Below are positions 24,576 to 38,400 of a stretch of DNA of 64,000 bases, one piece after another. Origin of the DNA: Malurus cyaneus samueli. Its lineage: Eukaryota > Chordata > Aves > Passeriformes > Maluridae. The DNA is taken from positions 15,899,947 through 15,963,946 of the forward strand of contig CM019238.1 in NCBI GenBank assembly GCA_009741485.1. Reading direction: 5' to 3'. Positions within the stretch are counted from its first letter, which is position 1. Each line of letters opens with the position of its first letter. The position numbers and the translations under genes are program-made. The notes under the pieces were generated by a model, which was not told where the DNA came from, did no database searches, and saw nothing but the letters and a program-made list of their open reading frames with translations.

Positions 24576-27500
24576 ATACATGTGAATGCTGCAGCTCTGT
24601 GTTGGACAAATGGTATTTTGTAAATGCTGGAAATGTTCTGTACACTGGGAACGAGCTCTGCCCACTCATGGGCTTACCTGCAGAGTCTCACCTCTGTGAC
24701 AAACATCTCAAACAATCAGCACAGCACAGAACTCAAACCTGGGTCAGTTTGTATTAACCTTGCGCTTCAGGAAAACTCTCATTTCTTTCAATGGCTTTCT
24801 GCCTGCAAATTGGTGCTGTGGTAGTTAAAGCAGCAAGCCCTGCACTAAATAACCAGCTCTGACAGGAAGGATGCTGCTCCATCTTACAGCACACTATTTC
24901 AGCCTAGTTTCTCCAGGGATGACAGCTCAAGGGAGAAAACATCCAGAACAGGAAGGTTTTTATGAGAATTAACACTGGGAGCAGCCCCTGAAGTTCTGTT
25001 TAATGTTCCTCTCTCCCCACCATTTGTGTATGGATTCACGGAGTATTTCCTGTACCTCTGAAGACCTCAGGGGGCAAAGATGTGCACATGGCAGAGCTGC
25101 ATGACAAGTCATGCCAAAAAAAGAGGAAATAATTTAAAGATTTATTTTATACTGGTTGTGGCTGCAGCAAGTTCACACAAAGGAACAAATAATAAACCAT
25201 GTGCTCAGTTAATCAGTATTACTCCTCTGTACAGCAAAAATTGAATACACATTCTTTATTGATCACACCAAGAAGGAAAGATAGCAAGTAACACCTTGGG
25301 TGTGGATTAGGGAATATCCCAAATATTATCCCCAATCTCTGCAAAGTTACTGTGGTCCAATGATTCACCTGCCACAGTTGAACTCACGTGCCCTGCAGAC
25401 AGTTTGAGACGACACAAACCAGTAAAATCAGCCAAAAACCACTGCACACAAGCTTGCAGCCACAATTCACCAGATAAGCTGCTTTATATAACCTGACAAA
25501 GGTTGTTTGTCAACCTGTTTTTCTTGCTAGCACCCAAAAATGCCTCAAAACCCAAGGTTTATGCCATCACTATAGGCTGTCTTCACATGGGTCACACAAG
25601 TGACCACACAACAGCAATGAGCAAAAATATCTGAGAAAATCTTCATTACAGACAATGCATCCAAATCCTGATTCATATTCCTCACCTGGCTCAAGCAGAT
25701 GTGCTGCAATCCAGATAACCCCCCTCGTGGTGAATGCTCAATTTAATCATCAAGCTGCTCACTGGTGAGAAAATCCTCTCCAGAAGACCTTACAGTGGCT
25801 TTAATTTCAAATGGAAAAATTAACAAAGGAACTCTCTGTAAATAATGGAAAAGAGTCAAGCCATCATTCTGCCTTCAATAGTAAGATATTATCATTGTCT
25901 TTTTTTTTTCCCTCAGTAGAGATGAGCATAAACCAACAGTAGTGCAGATTATCACTGAAAAACCTAAGTGAGAGGCTGCAAATGTAAGAAAGGCACTGAC
26001 AGAGTAGGAAAATTCATCCTCTGCTTGAAACACAATAAGATTTATTATTCAACTAATTTCCAATTTTTTAAGTAATCCCATAGAAAAGAGAGTACAAGAG
26101 AAAGGAAAAACATTCCAAAAAAAACCCCAGATGGTTACATCTCCTCTTTTTCTCCAGTTAATGGTCAAACTCAGACACCTTTGGGAGACAAAACTTTTGG
26201 GCATGAACTTTCCAGACAGTGTGGACTGGTTAATTATGACAACATGTCACATGAAATAGAAAAGGTTTTCCTTCATGTGTTTCAGCCAAATATTGCAGCA
26301 CATCCTGGCCATCAGGTGAAGTTCAGCACGTTGCTCTTTGGCCATGAAAATGAGCCAAGCTACCCCAACTATCCACTCACTAATTTACAGCCACTTCATT
26401 ACAGCAGTGCCTTTTAAAAAGTAATAATATTATGAGTGCTTCTAGTTAAACTATTAGGTTTGTCTCTCCTTCCAATTAAATTTATTCACTTATGAAGAAG
26501 ACATGAGCACATCTGAAACTGAGATTATCCCCGTCCTAGGAACATTTATGTGGTTTCTTTTCCGAGAATGTATTTTAACACTTCAACAAGAAAAATCTGC
26601 TCATGTGAAGATAAAACTCAACACCAGAGCAGCATGAACATGTGCAGGGTCACTGTTCTTCTGTGATTCAGTCAGAGCACTGCAAATTATTTGTCTGATG
26701 TGCAAAATGCTGAGTTGCTAATGGCAAGATTCTCAACACTTTTAAACAGGGGAAAAGCAGATCTGTGGTTTGCTCAGCTTGTGAGCCACAAACTGCAGTC
26801 AGATCATTGGCATGGACCCCTAAAAACATCACTTAAATAGTCATCAGTTCTCAGGACACAGCCGAGCTTTTGACCATTTCCTGAATGTACAAATTTTAAG
26901 GAAGTTATAGCCAACCAAGAATAAAACACAAATTAGAAAAAAAAAAAAAGCGAACCAAAAAAAAGGTGTGCCTGAGTTGCTTGCCTTCAGTCTGACTAAA
27001 TTATGCCAGCCTCAAATTAAATGCTTTTTTACATTGAACAATGCTACGTTATCGCATTTCCTTCCTAATCCAGGTGGTTTTTGCACCACACACATCATGC
27101 TCAGCACTTGGACACGAATGCGTTTGCTGAAAATAGCATCAATTATGAATATGTATGTGTATTTATTTCACGTGTCAAACACACTTAAATTCACAGAATA
27201 ATCTGCTAAAAAGATAATCACATGAGATCTCAAAAAATTATTGGTTCCTATCTGAAGACCTGACAGCATAAATAGAGAGATCTGCTCTCAGGAATGTAAG
27301 TATTTTTTTAATCATGGCTTAGAGTGCCAGAGGAACTCCACACACTCTCTACAGGAAAGAGTTTTTCTTCCAGGATTTTTCAAAGCAGGATCAGCTTCTC
27401 TTTACAACAAAGGATGCTGAAGTGAAGGACATTATATGACCCAGAAAATTTCTCATCACTAGTCAAAGTAGTAACTAGCAACAAAGACAGCAACCAAATC

Positions 27501-30475
27501 CACTTCTCCTGTGCCTTGAGCTCCCATTCAAAATAGCCATTTATCCCTCATGAGCTTTCAAGGGGAGGGGGGGTTGGAATTTAAAATCAAGCATTAAAAA
27601 GGCAGGCAATAACAAATGGCAGAATTCTGTTTTTTCAAGAGGCAAAAAGTTTCTGTGTGGATTGCACACAGAATTTGATTCAATGCGTTTTGATTTACAG
27701 CACACTGAAGTTTGCCTATGTCCATACATAAAACAAACACTACAAATAACTGATGGATTTGCATCAATAAATGGAAATCAAATGGTCAATCACACAAAAT
27801 CAAGTGGGCCCCAACCTTTGGTCCTGAGCTTTGTACAAAACAGAGGCCCTGTATTTCAGACAACCTACAGAAATAATGATTAGAGAGAAATCAGACCTAA
27901 GGTAGTACTAACAAATTCATTTCTAAATTGATATATATATCTTTTTTCTTCTTTCTGGACATGTTAGAATTAAAATATTGGGGAGGTGGAGATGTCTCAT
28001 CTACAGAAATGTGACTTTGGTGTAGCCTGAAAGGAAACCACCAATTCAGCTGTTGATACAAGCAAGGAAGATCTGCTGACTGCAGCACTTTGGGCTGTGT
28101 TCGTTAGATGCCTGTGTAATTATTGTCTAATATTATACAAATGCCTATTTTTATAAGCAGAAACTGAGATTCTCACATCTCCATTACTCTCTGATTTATA
28201 GGAGCAGCTAGTCTACCTGGGAAAGAAAAAATACAAGCTGACAATCAGTATATTCCGAGCTGTTCCAATTATGGAGCCACTTGATTTCGAGCCTGAATAG
28301 TTTGAATATGATATAAGAGGAGTGCTGGAATGGAAATAGCTGTTGACAGGCTCTCACTTATGGGAAATGGAAAACATATCTACTGGTTTAGGGTGTTGTT
28401 ATGAAACAGCCACTCCAGTCTCCAGAGCGTTTTTCAGGATTCCAGGGAAATATTGGGAGGCTCAAACTTTGTTTCCTCCAGGGTTTTTTGTTAGAAGACA
28501 TTCATTCAAATTCAAACACTCCAATAAACAAGCAGGCAAGCAGAGTTACTTACAAGTCCTCAAGGTACTACAATGCATGTGAGTGTTTAGTACCTCAAAA
28601 CCATTAAACTCAGCATAGATTCATTCTGTAGTGCAATGTGAATGCTTAATTACTTTTTTTTTTTGGTTTTGCAATGTTGTGAAAACCCTTAAAGACTACA
28701 TGCCCCACAAATTTCTTTGCACAATCATTATCAGCCATCAAAAAAGAAATAAAAGATAAAAAGGTAAAAATGTTCTTCCAAATACTACTAAATTATGAGT
28801 ATGAGCACCATAGTCAGGACATATTTGCTCAAAATCTGATGTCAAATGTTAATATCAATGTTTAAGTTGACATTTGTCAACCATAAAGAGGAAGCTTTGC
28901 AATTTTATTGATATTTTTCAGCATCTCCATTTCAGGCATCTTAGTACACTGAATGATATCACTGCCAGTGGAAAGTTTTAATCAACTTTTCTATTGGAAG
29001 AGAAAATGCATTCTGTCCTCCAGAATGTCCTTTGACTACTAATTTTAAGCATATGTTCAAATGATTTTTTATCTCATGTTTGAAGCTTCTGTGTTGATAA
29101 TGTTAATCACACTTTCTCCACTTCTCTCACACTATTTAATTTTGCTTCCATTTCCCAGTGACTTTGCAACAGATATTTTCTTTGATTCGTTATTTAACTG
29201 ATTCAAAGAAAAAGATCAGGTAGAACATTTGTAATATATTTTTTCACTTTCTATTGTCTGTATCGATTTACGTATTTACTGTGATTTATTTACTTTGGCA
29301 ACAAAGGCTTTATTGATAAATTTGCTATGTAACTTTGAAGAGCAAGTCAAGAAAATAATTTCTCTTGTATTAACTTAAACACTAAATTTAAGATCCTTTT
29401 GTTCTTGCATAAACTTCTGAAAACCATTATAAGATAAAAAAGATAAATTCAGTATAAATTTAGAAATCACAACTCTAATGAACACATAGACCTCTTTGGG
29501 AACAATCTCTAGCATTTATTCTGAGTTTTCAGGGCTCCAACAAACATCGAGAAATAAGGGAAACAACTTTGGTTTCCTTTTCCAGATGTGCTGCTCAGTT
29601 TTCACTGCCTCATGCTTTCCTAGGGTGGGTCAGCAATAGATTTCCTGCCAAGAATTTCCCTAAAATCATACAGAAAGACTAAGGTGCACATAAGGCAGTA
29701 GGATATATTGGCATATGGTAGCAACAGCTAATAGAAGGATGATGAAAAATGCAAATAAGAAATATGTAATCAGATTGGGTAGATATATTGTGTAGTTCTT
29801 GTGAAACATTGAGAGAACTACAGAAAATGGACTTAAAATAGTGCTGCTCTCCTTCTGCCCCTAAAGTGAGACATTTTAGTGATTTCATATCACTACCAAA
29901 GTGCTTTTAACCTAAAACAGCTTTCTGGTCATAAATTAATAATTTTGCAAAATAGAAATGGCATTAGATTTAGAATTTGAGAGGAACTTGAAAAAAGACA
30001 TGCTGGGCTTTCAAAAAGTCCTTCCAGTCACACTGCAAAGCACCAAGACAAGCACTTTCTCCTACTTAAAGTAGAAATAAAAACTGTAAGACTCCTTTTA
30101 AAAGTCACTTGAGTACAACTACTGCACAGAGACATTTTACCTTCAGATTTCTCCTCCCATGGCCACTACACATTGAGACTGAAGCAGCTGTCTGACATCC
30201 TTCTTTGTGATAGCTCCTCATGAGGAATCCCTGCAAGTGGAACTCTCCCACTGTTCCGAGCCATCTTTCTCCCCCTCTGCTCTGGGATAATGCACTGGTG
30301 TAGTGCAGGAGCTGCCAAGGAGCTGTAAGAGCCTTCTGGAATGAGGCACAGCACCCCAGGGCTCATTTATAGATGAACTTTGGGTTGGACTAACTCGAGA
30401 TGTGAATTTAAAACACGGAATCGAAACTAGCAGAACACAATCAGGGTGTTTTGTTACTGCATTGGGAGCTACCTA
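24576..30475. other. Non-coding AT-rich unique DNA, no gene seen
   Basis: No exon, RNA gene or transposon is recognised. The open frames are at most about 80 codons. One of them, 26181-26417, reads smoothly but matches no family I know and lacks a convincing splice context. Short A-runs lie at about 26937-26949 and 28651-28661 (T). About 28860-29500 is particularly AT-rich. I see nothing else that stands out. Confidence 0.55.
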
Positions 30476-30539
30476 TTAAAATTAAAAAAAAAATAAATAA
30501 AATAAAAAAAAAAACTAAAAAAAAAAACCACCAAAAAAC

Positions 30540-30571
<32 letters not shown>
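30476..30571. repeat. A-rich tract ending in 30 consecutive A
   Basis: The plus strand is nearly all A for about 95 bp, with rare T and C interruptions, and ends in an uninterrupted run of 30 A (30542-30571). It could be the tail of an old retrocopy inserted on the plus strand, or an expanded A microsatellite. I looked upstream for a retroelement or gene-derived body and recognised none. Its length is prone to sequencing and assembly error. Confidence 0.9.
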
Positions 30572-30575
<4 letters not shown>

Positions 30576-33500
30576 CAGCAAAGTTTGTAGGTGTTGTACA
30601 AAAATCTGCATTCAAATCACTGAATGCAACAATCAGGCTGTTACTTTGGGGTGATGCCATCATGGGGAGCATGGCTGAAGGAGGGAACTGCTCATTCAGA
30701 TGCTTCCCAGGCTGCTTGAAAAGCTCACAGAGGTCAGCACAGGGGAACACAAAGTCTTGGAGCAGCAGCACAGGCTGGGGAGGACCTGGTGACCAGCAGG
30801 ATGTCCATTCTCTCCTCACTGCTCTGCAGTCCCACGTAACACCTGAATTTTCTCTGCTGGATCCTTCTCCTGCTCACTATTTCCTCTCAAATCGGTTTTA
30901 TCCTGCTCCCCAGGCTGTTTTCCCTAAACAACCACTCACTGACTGAACACTCGAGTCATTTACAGCCCTGGGATCATCCTGTGCTTGATCATGGTCAGCT
31001 CAGAGAGCACCAAGGTGTAGGTGACATCGTGTCCTCAGATACCAAGCCAACAGAAATAAATCCACCAGCCTCCAATTTCACTAAATTAAAATTAAGCTTT
31101 TTTTTTTGGAGCACCTCTGAATTCAGCCTTAAGCTATCAAGGTACATTCATCCACTACAGAAAGTTTTCCAGCCCAGGAAATTAACTTACTCTGACATCA
31201 CATTTGAGGTGATGCTATAATCATTCTCTTCCTCGCATAATGTGGGGCTGATTACAAAATCCTGATTACAAGGGTGGGAGAGAACTGAGGGCACTGCCTG
31301 TCCTCATGTGACAGCTCCTAAAAAGATCTCAGAGCATGAGAATCCATCAGGACTAATGATGCCAAGGAATTTATGAGTTTGGCTACATTAGATGTAAGAA
31401 GGACATCATTGACCTAAATCTGCTTTCTTCAAGATATTTACAAGAACTGCTTTACACTGCTTGTAAGAGAAACAGAAAAGGATCTGTAAAAAATAGAATT
31501 TCAAAATCTAATATCTGGTGTGAAAAAGAGATGGTTTTGTTTGTTTGTTTTCTCCACTTTTACCCAGAACTAAGGGTTCAAGACATATAAACTGTTCCCA
31601 CAGTCAAGGAAACTTGAATTATAAGCAGAGTATTTTGTTGCAGGTGATGCCATCTGTAAGATTTTCTCTCAGCTACTTGGGAATTGAAAACTCTGTCGAG
31701 ACTTGTGCAGTGACTTAGGATCTTGGTTTGATACAGAGTACTCCAGATGCATTAAAGATTGGGCTGGCTTTCCATGTGCTAGGATGAATGTCATACAAGT
31801 TTAAACTTGCTAAAAGATGAGGCCTTCCTGAAGTGTCATAAAGGTATTTTAGTCTTCCTCTAATACAATGTAGCTGACATGACCAGTGTTGTGATTAGAA
31901 AAATGCAAACAGGCACATCTGTGTACACACAACTCACTGCCTCAATTTCATATCAATAAAATCTCATAATTTAGAAACATTAACTGATGGTTTTCTTGCA
32001 CGTGAAGGGAGAACCAGCTAGCTCTGATCTGCTGCTTCTCATGCCAGAACTGTTTATCATGCCAAAAAAAATCATATTTAACACATTAATCATTTACCTT
32101 CTAAAGCTTCAAACTGCTATAAACAAGAACTTTATTTCAATAGGAAATTAATGCCACTTATCACACCTGAAACTGCAAAACAGGAAGTTTTTAAAAATGC
32201 TTTAGAGCAGTTCTTTTTTCTCTGTGTGACATGGCCACAAAACAGAGCACCCTGATGCACACTTTGCAAAGGAACAGGCAGGAAGAACCACCCCATGGAA
32301 ACAAGTAGGATTTCTTTTTTAAAACAGGTGACTTAAAAAAAAAAAAAAAGCAGGCAGAATCCAGAGCGAAGTGTGCTGTAGAGCTTTTGTCAGTGCTTAT
32401 TTCAAATCCCTGAATAGCTGATCACAGCTCCGAGGCAGCGGAACTGCTCCAACAGTTTGCTGCCCCTCTTTGTGTCAGCACTATCGTGCATTTTGTGTAG
32501 TCCACTCTTTCACAAGTCCAGTTAGTTTTTAATAACTACAGCTGGGTGAAGGTAACAATGCCTTTCCCCCATTGAAGATAACAATCACACTGGGCCAAAT
32601 TAGGAACTCTGCCATAAATAGAGCACAAGTCTCACTATCTCAGCTCTTCCGTGTACTGGGCTTCTTTAATAAATTCAGAAGTTTCCCACCATTTGTGTCA
32701 AATGCAATATTTCAAAGGAGCTCTGTGCTACAGAGTAAAGCTCCAAAAGGAAAATACACTTCCCTGTGCAGAGAGGGAACCAAGGCAGCCTAGTCGAGCC
32801 TGAGCTATACTTTGATGTAGCTTTATGCACTCCTCTCTTTCATTTACCAGAAGTTAACCAACTCATAAACAGAAAAAAATGTATCCAGGAAACCAAAGAT
32901 TATTCACCAGGGAGAACAAATTACAAAACTGTTCTTCGTGCCCGGTAATCACTTAAATCACAAACCATTAGCAGCAATCACATTGATCACAGAAAACAAC
33001 TTCAGCCACTGTAATCCCTCAGAATGCAGACTATTAGCAGGTGTGTGATGGAGTATTGCTAATAAATAATTATTTCAAATGGCTACTTAAAGACAGTATT
33101 GATGGGCACTTTACTCTGAAGCTTGGACTAGTGAACAAAGCAGAATTTTAACTCAATCAGGGAAGCTGCATAGATAATAAAGGGGTGATAAGAATTTGGT
33201 GTGCACACATACTGCAAGGACTTGGAAGAAAATATACTGAGAGATAAAAACATTCAACTACAATTTGTAAATTAAAGGTTCCCCCTGAACATCACAAAGT
33301 ACTGGTGATCAAATCACTGTTTAATGAACTGCCAAGATGCATAAACATACACATGTGAAATTGAATATTCACTTCAGAAGCTCAAAAAGCCAGAGAATAC
33401 AGCCACTGCCATTCATTCCCATGGCATAAAGGGATTTCTTAGGATTTGGGTAAGTATCCAATGGGATCCTCCCCAGACAATCTTGAGAAATGCCATTTCA

Positions 33501-34680
33501 CTGCATTAGGGACTTTTTGTGTTCCTTAAATTGCTGGAATAATGGATATATGAGGTATCCAAGGGGATTACTAGAATTTTTAACCTAACATCAAAAAGTT
33601 TTTGTCTGTTCTGTACCTCACCCCTGTTCCTGGTGCCAAGAGCATCCATCTGTGTAGTGGGTACCCATGTGAGTGCTGGAGCTCAGCAGTAACACTTTTG
33701 ATCAAAAAGGAAAGCAAGGAAATGGGCCTCAGGATAAGCCAACATAAATAACTACAACTAGAAATAAAAATTAAAAAGGGAGAAAAAAAAAGAAAAGGTC
33801 AGGAGAGAAAAACAGCAATAACTGATAAGAAACAGTATCTGAAACCAGCTGGGATAACTACACTAAACATGGTATCTTCCTTTCCATCTCTTTGAATACT
33901 TGTAAATACTTGAAACGTAGATCTGCCTGTCCTGCAACCCACCAGATACAACAGATATAAATGAGCTGACATCATTTAGTAATGTCATATTTGAATGCTA
34001 CATCCAGACACACATAGATATAAAAGCAAATAAAGATATAACACATCAAGTTTGAAAACCATAAAATGATCTTTGAGAGTAAAAACATGGAAACAAGTGG
34101 CTAGATGCACAAACCCCTACAAGTCCATAAATAATAATCATAGGAATAACAGCTTAATTTAGTGCCTTTGACATTTCTGTTATCTGATCCTGGTCCTAGA
34201 CTGCTCCACAGAAAACCAGAATTTAATATTAAAGATAAAACCAATAGCCTCCTATAACTGCATTAGGTCAAATTAAATTGGTATTTCTGCTCTTCCTGGT
34301 ATGCAGCCATTTGTTACAGCGAGCAGTTAGAGCATCCATGGCTGCACACATGGCATCCTCTGGCAGAACAAGCTGGGGATAGAAACAGACACCCCATGGC
34401 TCTGAAATCTGCCCAGAGCCTCTGCCCTGGACTGCTGGAAATGCCCAAAGGCTCAGAGAGCAGGAGAGGCAGGAGGAGAAGCCCTCTGGATAGCACAAAC
34501 CCAGCCAGGCACAGCTCATTGCCCAAGAACCACAACCACTGCATTAGATTTGCCCGTGTCCCTTTTGTTATTTCCTGTCCAGGAGTTTCTTCAGCCTCTT
34601 CTGAGACAGCTGAACCTGTCTCTCTCCAAAACCTCCTACATCAACAGATTCCTGAAGTTTTGCATGTAGCAGTAATTTAT
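30572..34680. other. Non-coding unique DNA, no gene seen
   Basis: No gene is recognised. About 30640-30930 is GC-richer with a 94-codon plus-strand frame of no known family. A TTTG-type run lies at about 31535-31550 and an A-run of 15 bp at 32335-32349. The stretch of about 32350-32650 just after that A-run has balanced composition and few homopolymers, so it is another weak candidate for a conserved element. About 34330-34520 is GC-rich but unrecognised. Confidence 0.5.
32335..32349. repeat. Poly-A tract, 15 bp
   Basis: An uninterrupted run of 15 A. The sequence after it changes to balanced composition (about 32350-32650). No retroelement body is recognised on either side. Confidence 0.93.
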
Positions 34681-34784
34681 AGCCTGTGCCCAGGGTGGTG
34701 GGAGAGGTCCCTGCCCATGGCATGTGATTGGAACAAGATGATCTTCAAGGTTTCTCCCAACCCAAACTGTTGTGTAATTCTGTT
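34681..34784 (+). mobile_element. CR1 LINE 3'-end fragment, plus strand
   Basis: This is a short avian CR1 tail. It reads GGTCCCTGCCCATGGCATGT, then GATTGGAACAAGATGATCTT, then CTCCCAACCCAAACTG and ends in a GTGTAATTCTG remnant of the terminal ATTCT repeat. Only about 100 bp is left, as is typical of a heavily 5'-truncated copy. It lies directly beside an older CR1-like relic in the opposite orientation. Confidence 0.85.
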
Positions 34785-34809
34785 TAAATTCATGCCTTGC
34801 CAGTTTTAA

Positions 34810-35470
34810 TCGGTGTCTCTAGTTCTGGTACCAAGATGTGTTGATAAAACCTCCCATATTTACTTTACTCACTGCCTTTATATCTCCATAATCATCAATT
34901 TTCCCCACTGCAACCTTCTACTCTCCAAAATGGAGAATTTCAGCCTTTTTAGCCTTTACCTACAAAGACACTTCCTCCATCCCCTGAATCATTTTATCCA
35001 TGATCTTCTCCAACCTAACTTTACTGTGTCCTTAGAACACTCAAGATACGAGCACAAGGTTTTAAATAGTCTTTATCTTTCTCAATACTTTTCCTGATAA
35101 TGCCACAGACGTTTTTTTGAGAACAGGTATTCACTGAGCCAGCAATTTCAGAAACTGTTAGCAATGACTCTATGTTCTGCTTTCTGAAATCTGTCAGCAT
35201 CTTATCAGGTATAGATAAGTTGGTTTTTTTCCCCCCTCTAGATTCATTACATTAAATTTATCTACACTGAACCTCATATGGCAATTTTTTGCTCATTCCT
35301 TTCCACTGTGTGCAGTCCTTTTGGCAGAGCATTAGCCTACCCAAAAGAGCTTGTTCATCTGCAGCCTTGGAGCCTTCACTGCATACCAAATCACTCAAAT
35401 TTAATTTTCTCCTCTGCAATTCAGTCTGTTTCCCTGCTAATTTTTATGAAAGGCGCCCACTGAAGTCTTC
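34810..35470 (-). mobile_element. Probable ancient CR1-type LINE relic, minus strand
   Basis: The plus strand follows the antisense order of old sauropsid CR1 elements. A block near 34930-35035 (GAATTTCAGCCTTTTTAGCC, later TGATCTTCTCCAACCTAACT) resembles the conserved antisense phrase about a lead element's Leu/Ser-rich tail. A block near 35245-35320 (CATTAAATTTATC, then CATATGGCAATTTTTTGC and a CAGTCCTTTT end) resembles the antisense stretch that normally reads as cattgaatttcatctgcc followed by attttgttgccc. Blocks between them are only loosely similar. The copy is strongly decayed with many indels. Open frames inside it are not functional. The family assignment is from memory of the consensus and the ends are approximate. 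Confidence 0.5.
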
Positions 35471-38400
35471 AGCATTTTCCATAATTATGCCTATTGATTA
35501 GATTATGCTTGGATTGGAAATAACATTTGAGCTATCTGCCTGTTACTTAGGCTACTAAAACCAGCAATAACTTGTCCTTAGCTAACATTAAGTGCTGAGA
35601 AGAACCGTAGTATTTTAGACATCATCTCCCAGCACTTAGTTTGTAGCTCAAATAGTAATGAAATGATGATGTGTGGGATTTTTCCCAAAGGCTGAATTCT
35701 AGTAAAAGTAAGGTCTCAAAAATAACTGAGGTTGGGTCAAGGCAGAGCCCAATTATTTAGTGAGAATCTAAAGCCCATTGTCACTATCCCAGCACCTCCA
35801 ATGAGGGAATCAGTCAAGGTCTGTCAGCACAACATTTTCAAAGTACCATTTTTCTTGCTCTTTCCTGGATATTTAAAAAAAAAAAATCTATGTTGGATAG
35901 ATCTAAGACTGAAGAAGATAAAAACACACATACATATATAGTCTTTGAGAGGAAGTTCAGACTTTCGAATTGGGTAAATTCTAGTAATGTCACCCCTTCT
36001 TTTTTTTTGTCCTCTCCATACTTTGATTTTAAAGGACTTTTGATTTTATTTTTTATTTGTTTCCTGGGAGTTCTTTGAGGAGGAGGGAGCAAGTTTATTA
36101 ATCACATCTGAGTCACTGCAATACTTAGCACTTCAAGATTTTTAAATGTCTTAATTCACTCAAGGAAAAACAGCATTACAGGGAAGATTTTAGCTCCTCA
36201 GACTTTCTCAACAGTGGTTACTGTTGAAACCCAGACCAAAACCAACCGCTCAGACCTTATTCAGTCCCCTGGATGCAGAAGTGCCATCACTTTTATGACC
36301 TTAATGAATTTGGGAACACAGGTATTTTTTCCCTTGGACTACAAGTAAACAAGTGCCCAGTGAGTGACAGACCAGACACCCAGATAACAATAACTGGATG
36401 TTCTGTCAGAGCAGCAATAACCAATTAAATAAATTTCCTGATGATCAAAGTTCAGTAATAACGATGAGTGACTTTTAGCTCATTTATATTAAATCTTGGT
36501 GAATAAAAGCAGGACAGGATGAGTCTCTTAAAAGAACACCTGCACTGAACACTCCCATCCTCACCTTCCAAATTGACAACAGAGCTTTCCCTAAACGCAG
36601 GGAGCCAGCAAGGAGCCTTGTGCACTCAGAAAACCCTGGATGAGACACAAACCTCTTTGCCATTGCAGCATATCACATCTTCACAGAAGGTTATTTTTCA
36701 TCTTCTGGATGCTGTAAAAGTCTCCTGTGTAGAGCAAAATGCCCTGAAGCCCTCAGAGTTTGGCAGTGATTCATTCGTGTGGCACAGCTTTGTTGTCTGT
36801 GACTGCAGAATCAACCAGCGATCGCTCCTGCCGACAGGGTCTCTCCTTGTTTTTGTTTTGTACAAGGAATGAGGCTTATCTGCTGCTAAAAAAGGTGCAG
36901 CTCCCGAGCTACCACTTTGAGAGACTGCTCTGTGTTGGATGTTAGCACTCTAAGTTTTTTGATTCAATAATTCTGCTAGGTTGTTGTTAATGCAGAGTAA
37001 TAAATACAAGCTTTCTATCAATACAATGCAAATCCAATTCTACATAAATTTCTGTGTCTCACAACTTTTGCTGCCTCTTTTTTTTTTTTTCATTGAGAGC
37101 GATCAGGTTCTTCCAGAAAGCAAGTACACTACAATAAACATTTTGTTTCCTCACAGCTCATTGGCTCCATATAATTTTGCATTTCTGTTGGGGTTCAGGC
37201 ACAGCCCCATGGAAAGAGCTCCTGTGGGATCCTTCAGTCTCACCATGTGGGAAAGGGTTAAAACTGCAGGGCACGGGACTGGGGAGCAGCCTGTGTGATT
37301 GATAGGTGAGACCCTGTGCACCTTTGTGAGAATAAAGGATTTCTGCGAGTCCGTGGGCTCTGTTCCTCCAATGTTACACATTTGTGCTCTAGAAACACCA
37401 TTTTATGCATGAAGCACAAACAGCAACCAGCAAACAATCACCACTGGCATCCAACAGTGGGACCAAAAGCAGAGCAAGAGTCCCACAAAGAAATGGGGCA
37501 CACCCAGTTATGAAAAATCCCCAAATCATTGGGATTTCCCTTGGAACCAGGCATCAGGCTGAAACACTGCCACTCTTCTACAAGACCCACAAAGCACCAC
37601 ACTAAGTCCAAATGGATGAATTGACTATTGCTCAAATTATGCTAAAACTACTGGCAAAATAGAAAAAAAAAATCAAAACTTGAAGCAATAGCTTGAAAAA
37701 AATAGTGAACTGTTATGTATGTCATACTCATCTATCTGTAAATGATACCAGAATCAAATGTAGAGACTATCCAAAATGCTATCCAAAAACCCACACATGA
37801 ATGATGGATAAAAACAATTTTAAATTGTTTAAAAACTGGTCTATACACTGAACCCATGAGGACAGAAGGAAATATAAACAAAAACACTTTTTAGAACAAT
37901 TGATTTCCTTTTTTTCTAGAATTACATATTCCTTCTTAAAGCTTATACAGAGGTGATTTCTGAAGTTAACTTACAAAGACCATTATCATCGTCTCCCTTC
38001 CCTGAAACAATTTCAGTAAAATAGGGTTTTCATAGAACTGCATGTTCTAGCAAAATAGTTTCATCTGCTTCCCCCAGACCTACAAACAGTCACATATTAG
38101 ATTAGTAAATACATTAAAAAATACAGAATCAACAAGAGGAAGTTAACACTTCCACAAAATGTGCTTCCTAACCACGTAAGAACTATTCACAAGGGAAAAA
38201 TTCATTTTAGAAATCTGAAATTGAATTTCTTTTCCCAGAATCTAATGCACTAAATCACTGAATTGTATTTTTGCCTCAGGGCTAAATTGCAGGGCAGGTA
38301 GACGCTACAATACCAATTCTTTAAGTGCTTTGAAAATTCTGCAGAGAGACAGATAATTTTTAAGCAGAACTTCTAGAAATGGAGAAAATGCATTTGAATC

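Noticed and set aside
24221..24757. 178-codon frame, plus strand, the longest in the window
   Set aside because: It opens at TTG and runs through an antisense CR1 fragment, whose GC-rich sequence is poor in stops.
26181..26417. 78-codon frame that reads smoothly and might be an exon
   Set aside because: It matches no family I know, and without alignment there is no support for splicing or conservation.
30375..30395. GGGTTGGACTAA phrase similar to a CR1 tail
   Set aside because: The flanks carry no other CR1 phrase, so a 12-base resemblance is not enough.
37812..37830. AAACAATTT / AAATTGTTT inverted repeat around one base
   Set aside because: Nine-base AT-rich arms are within chance expectation and nothing around them adds support.
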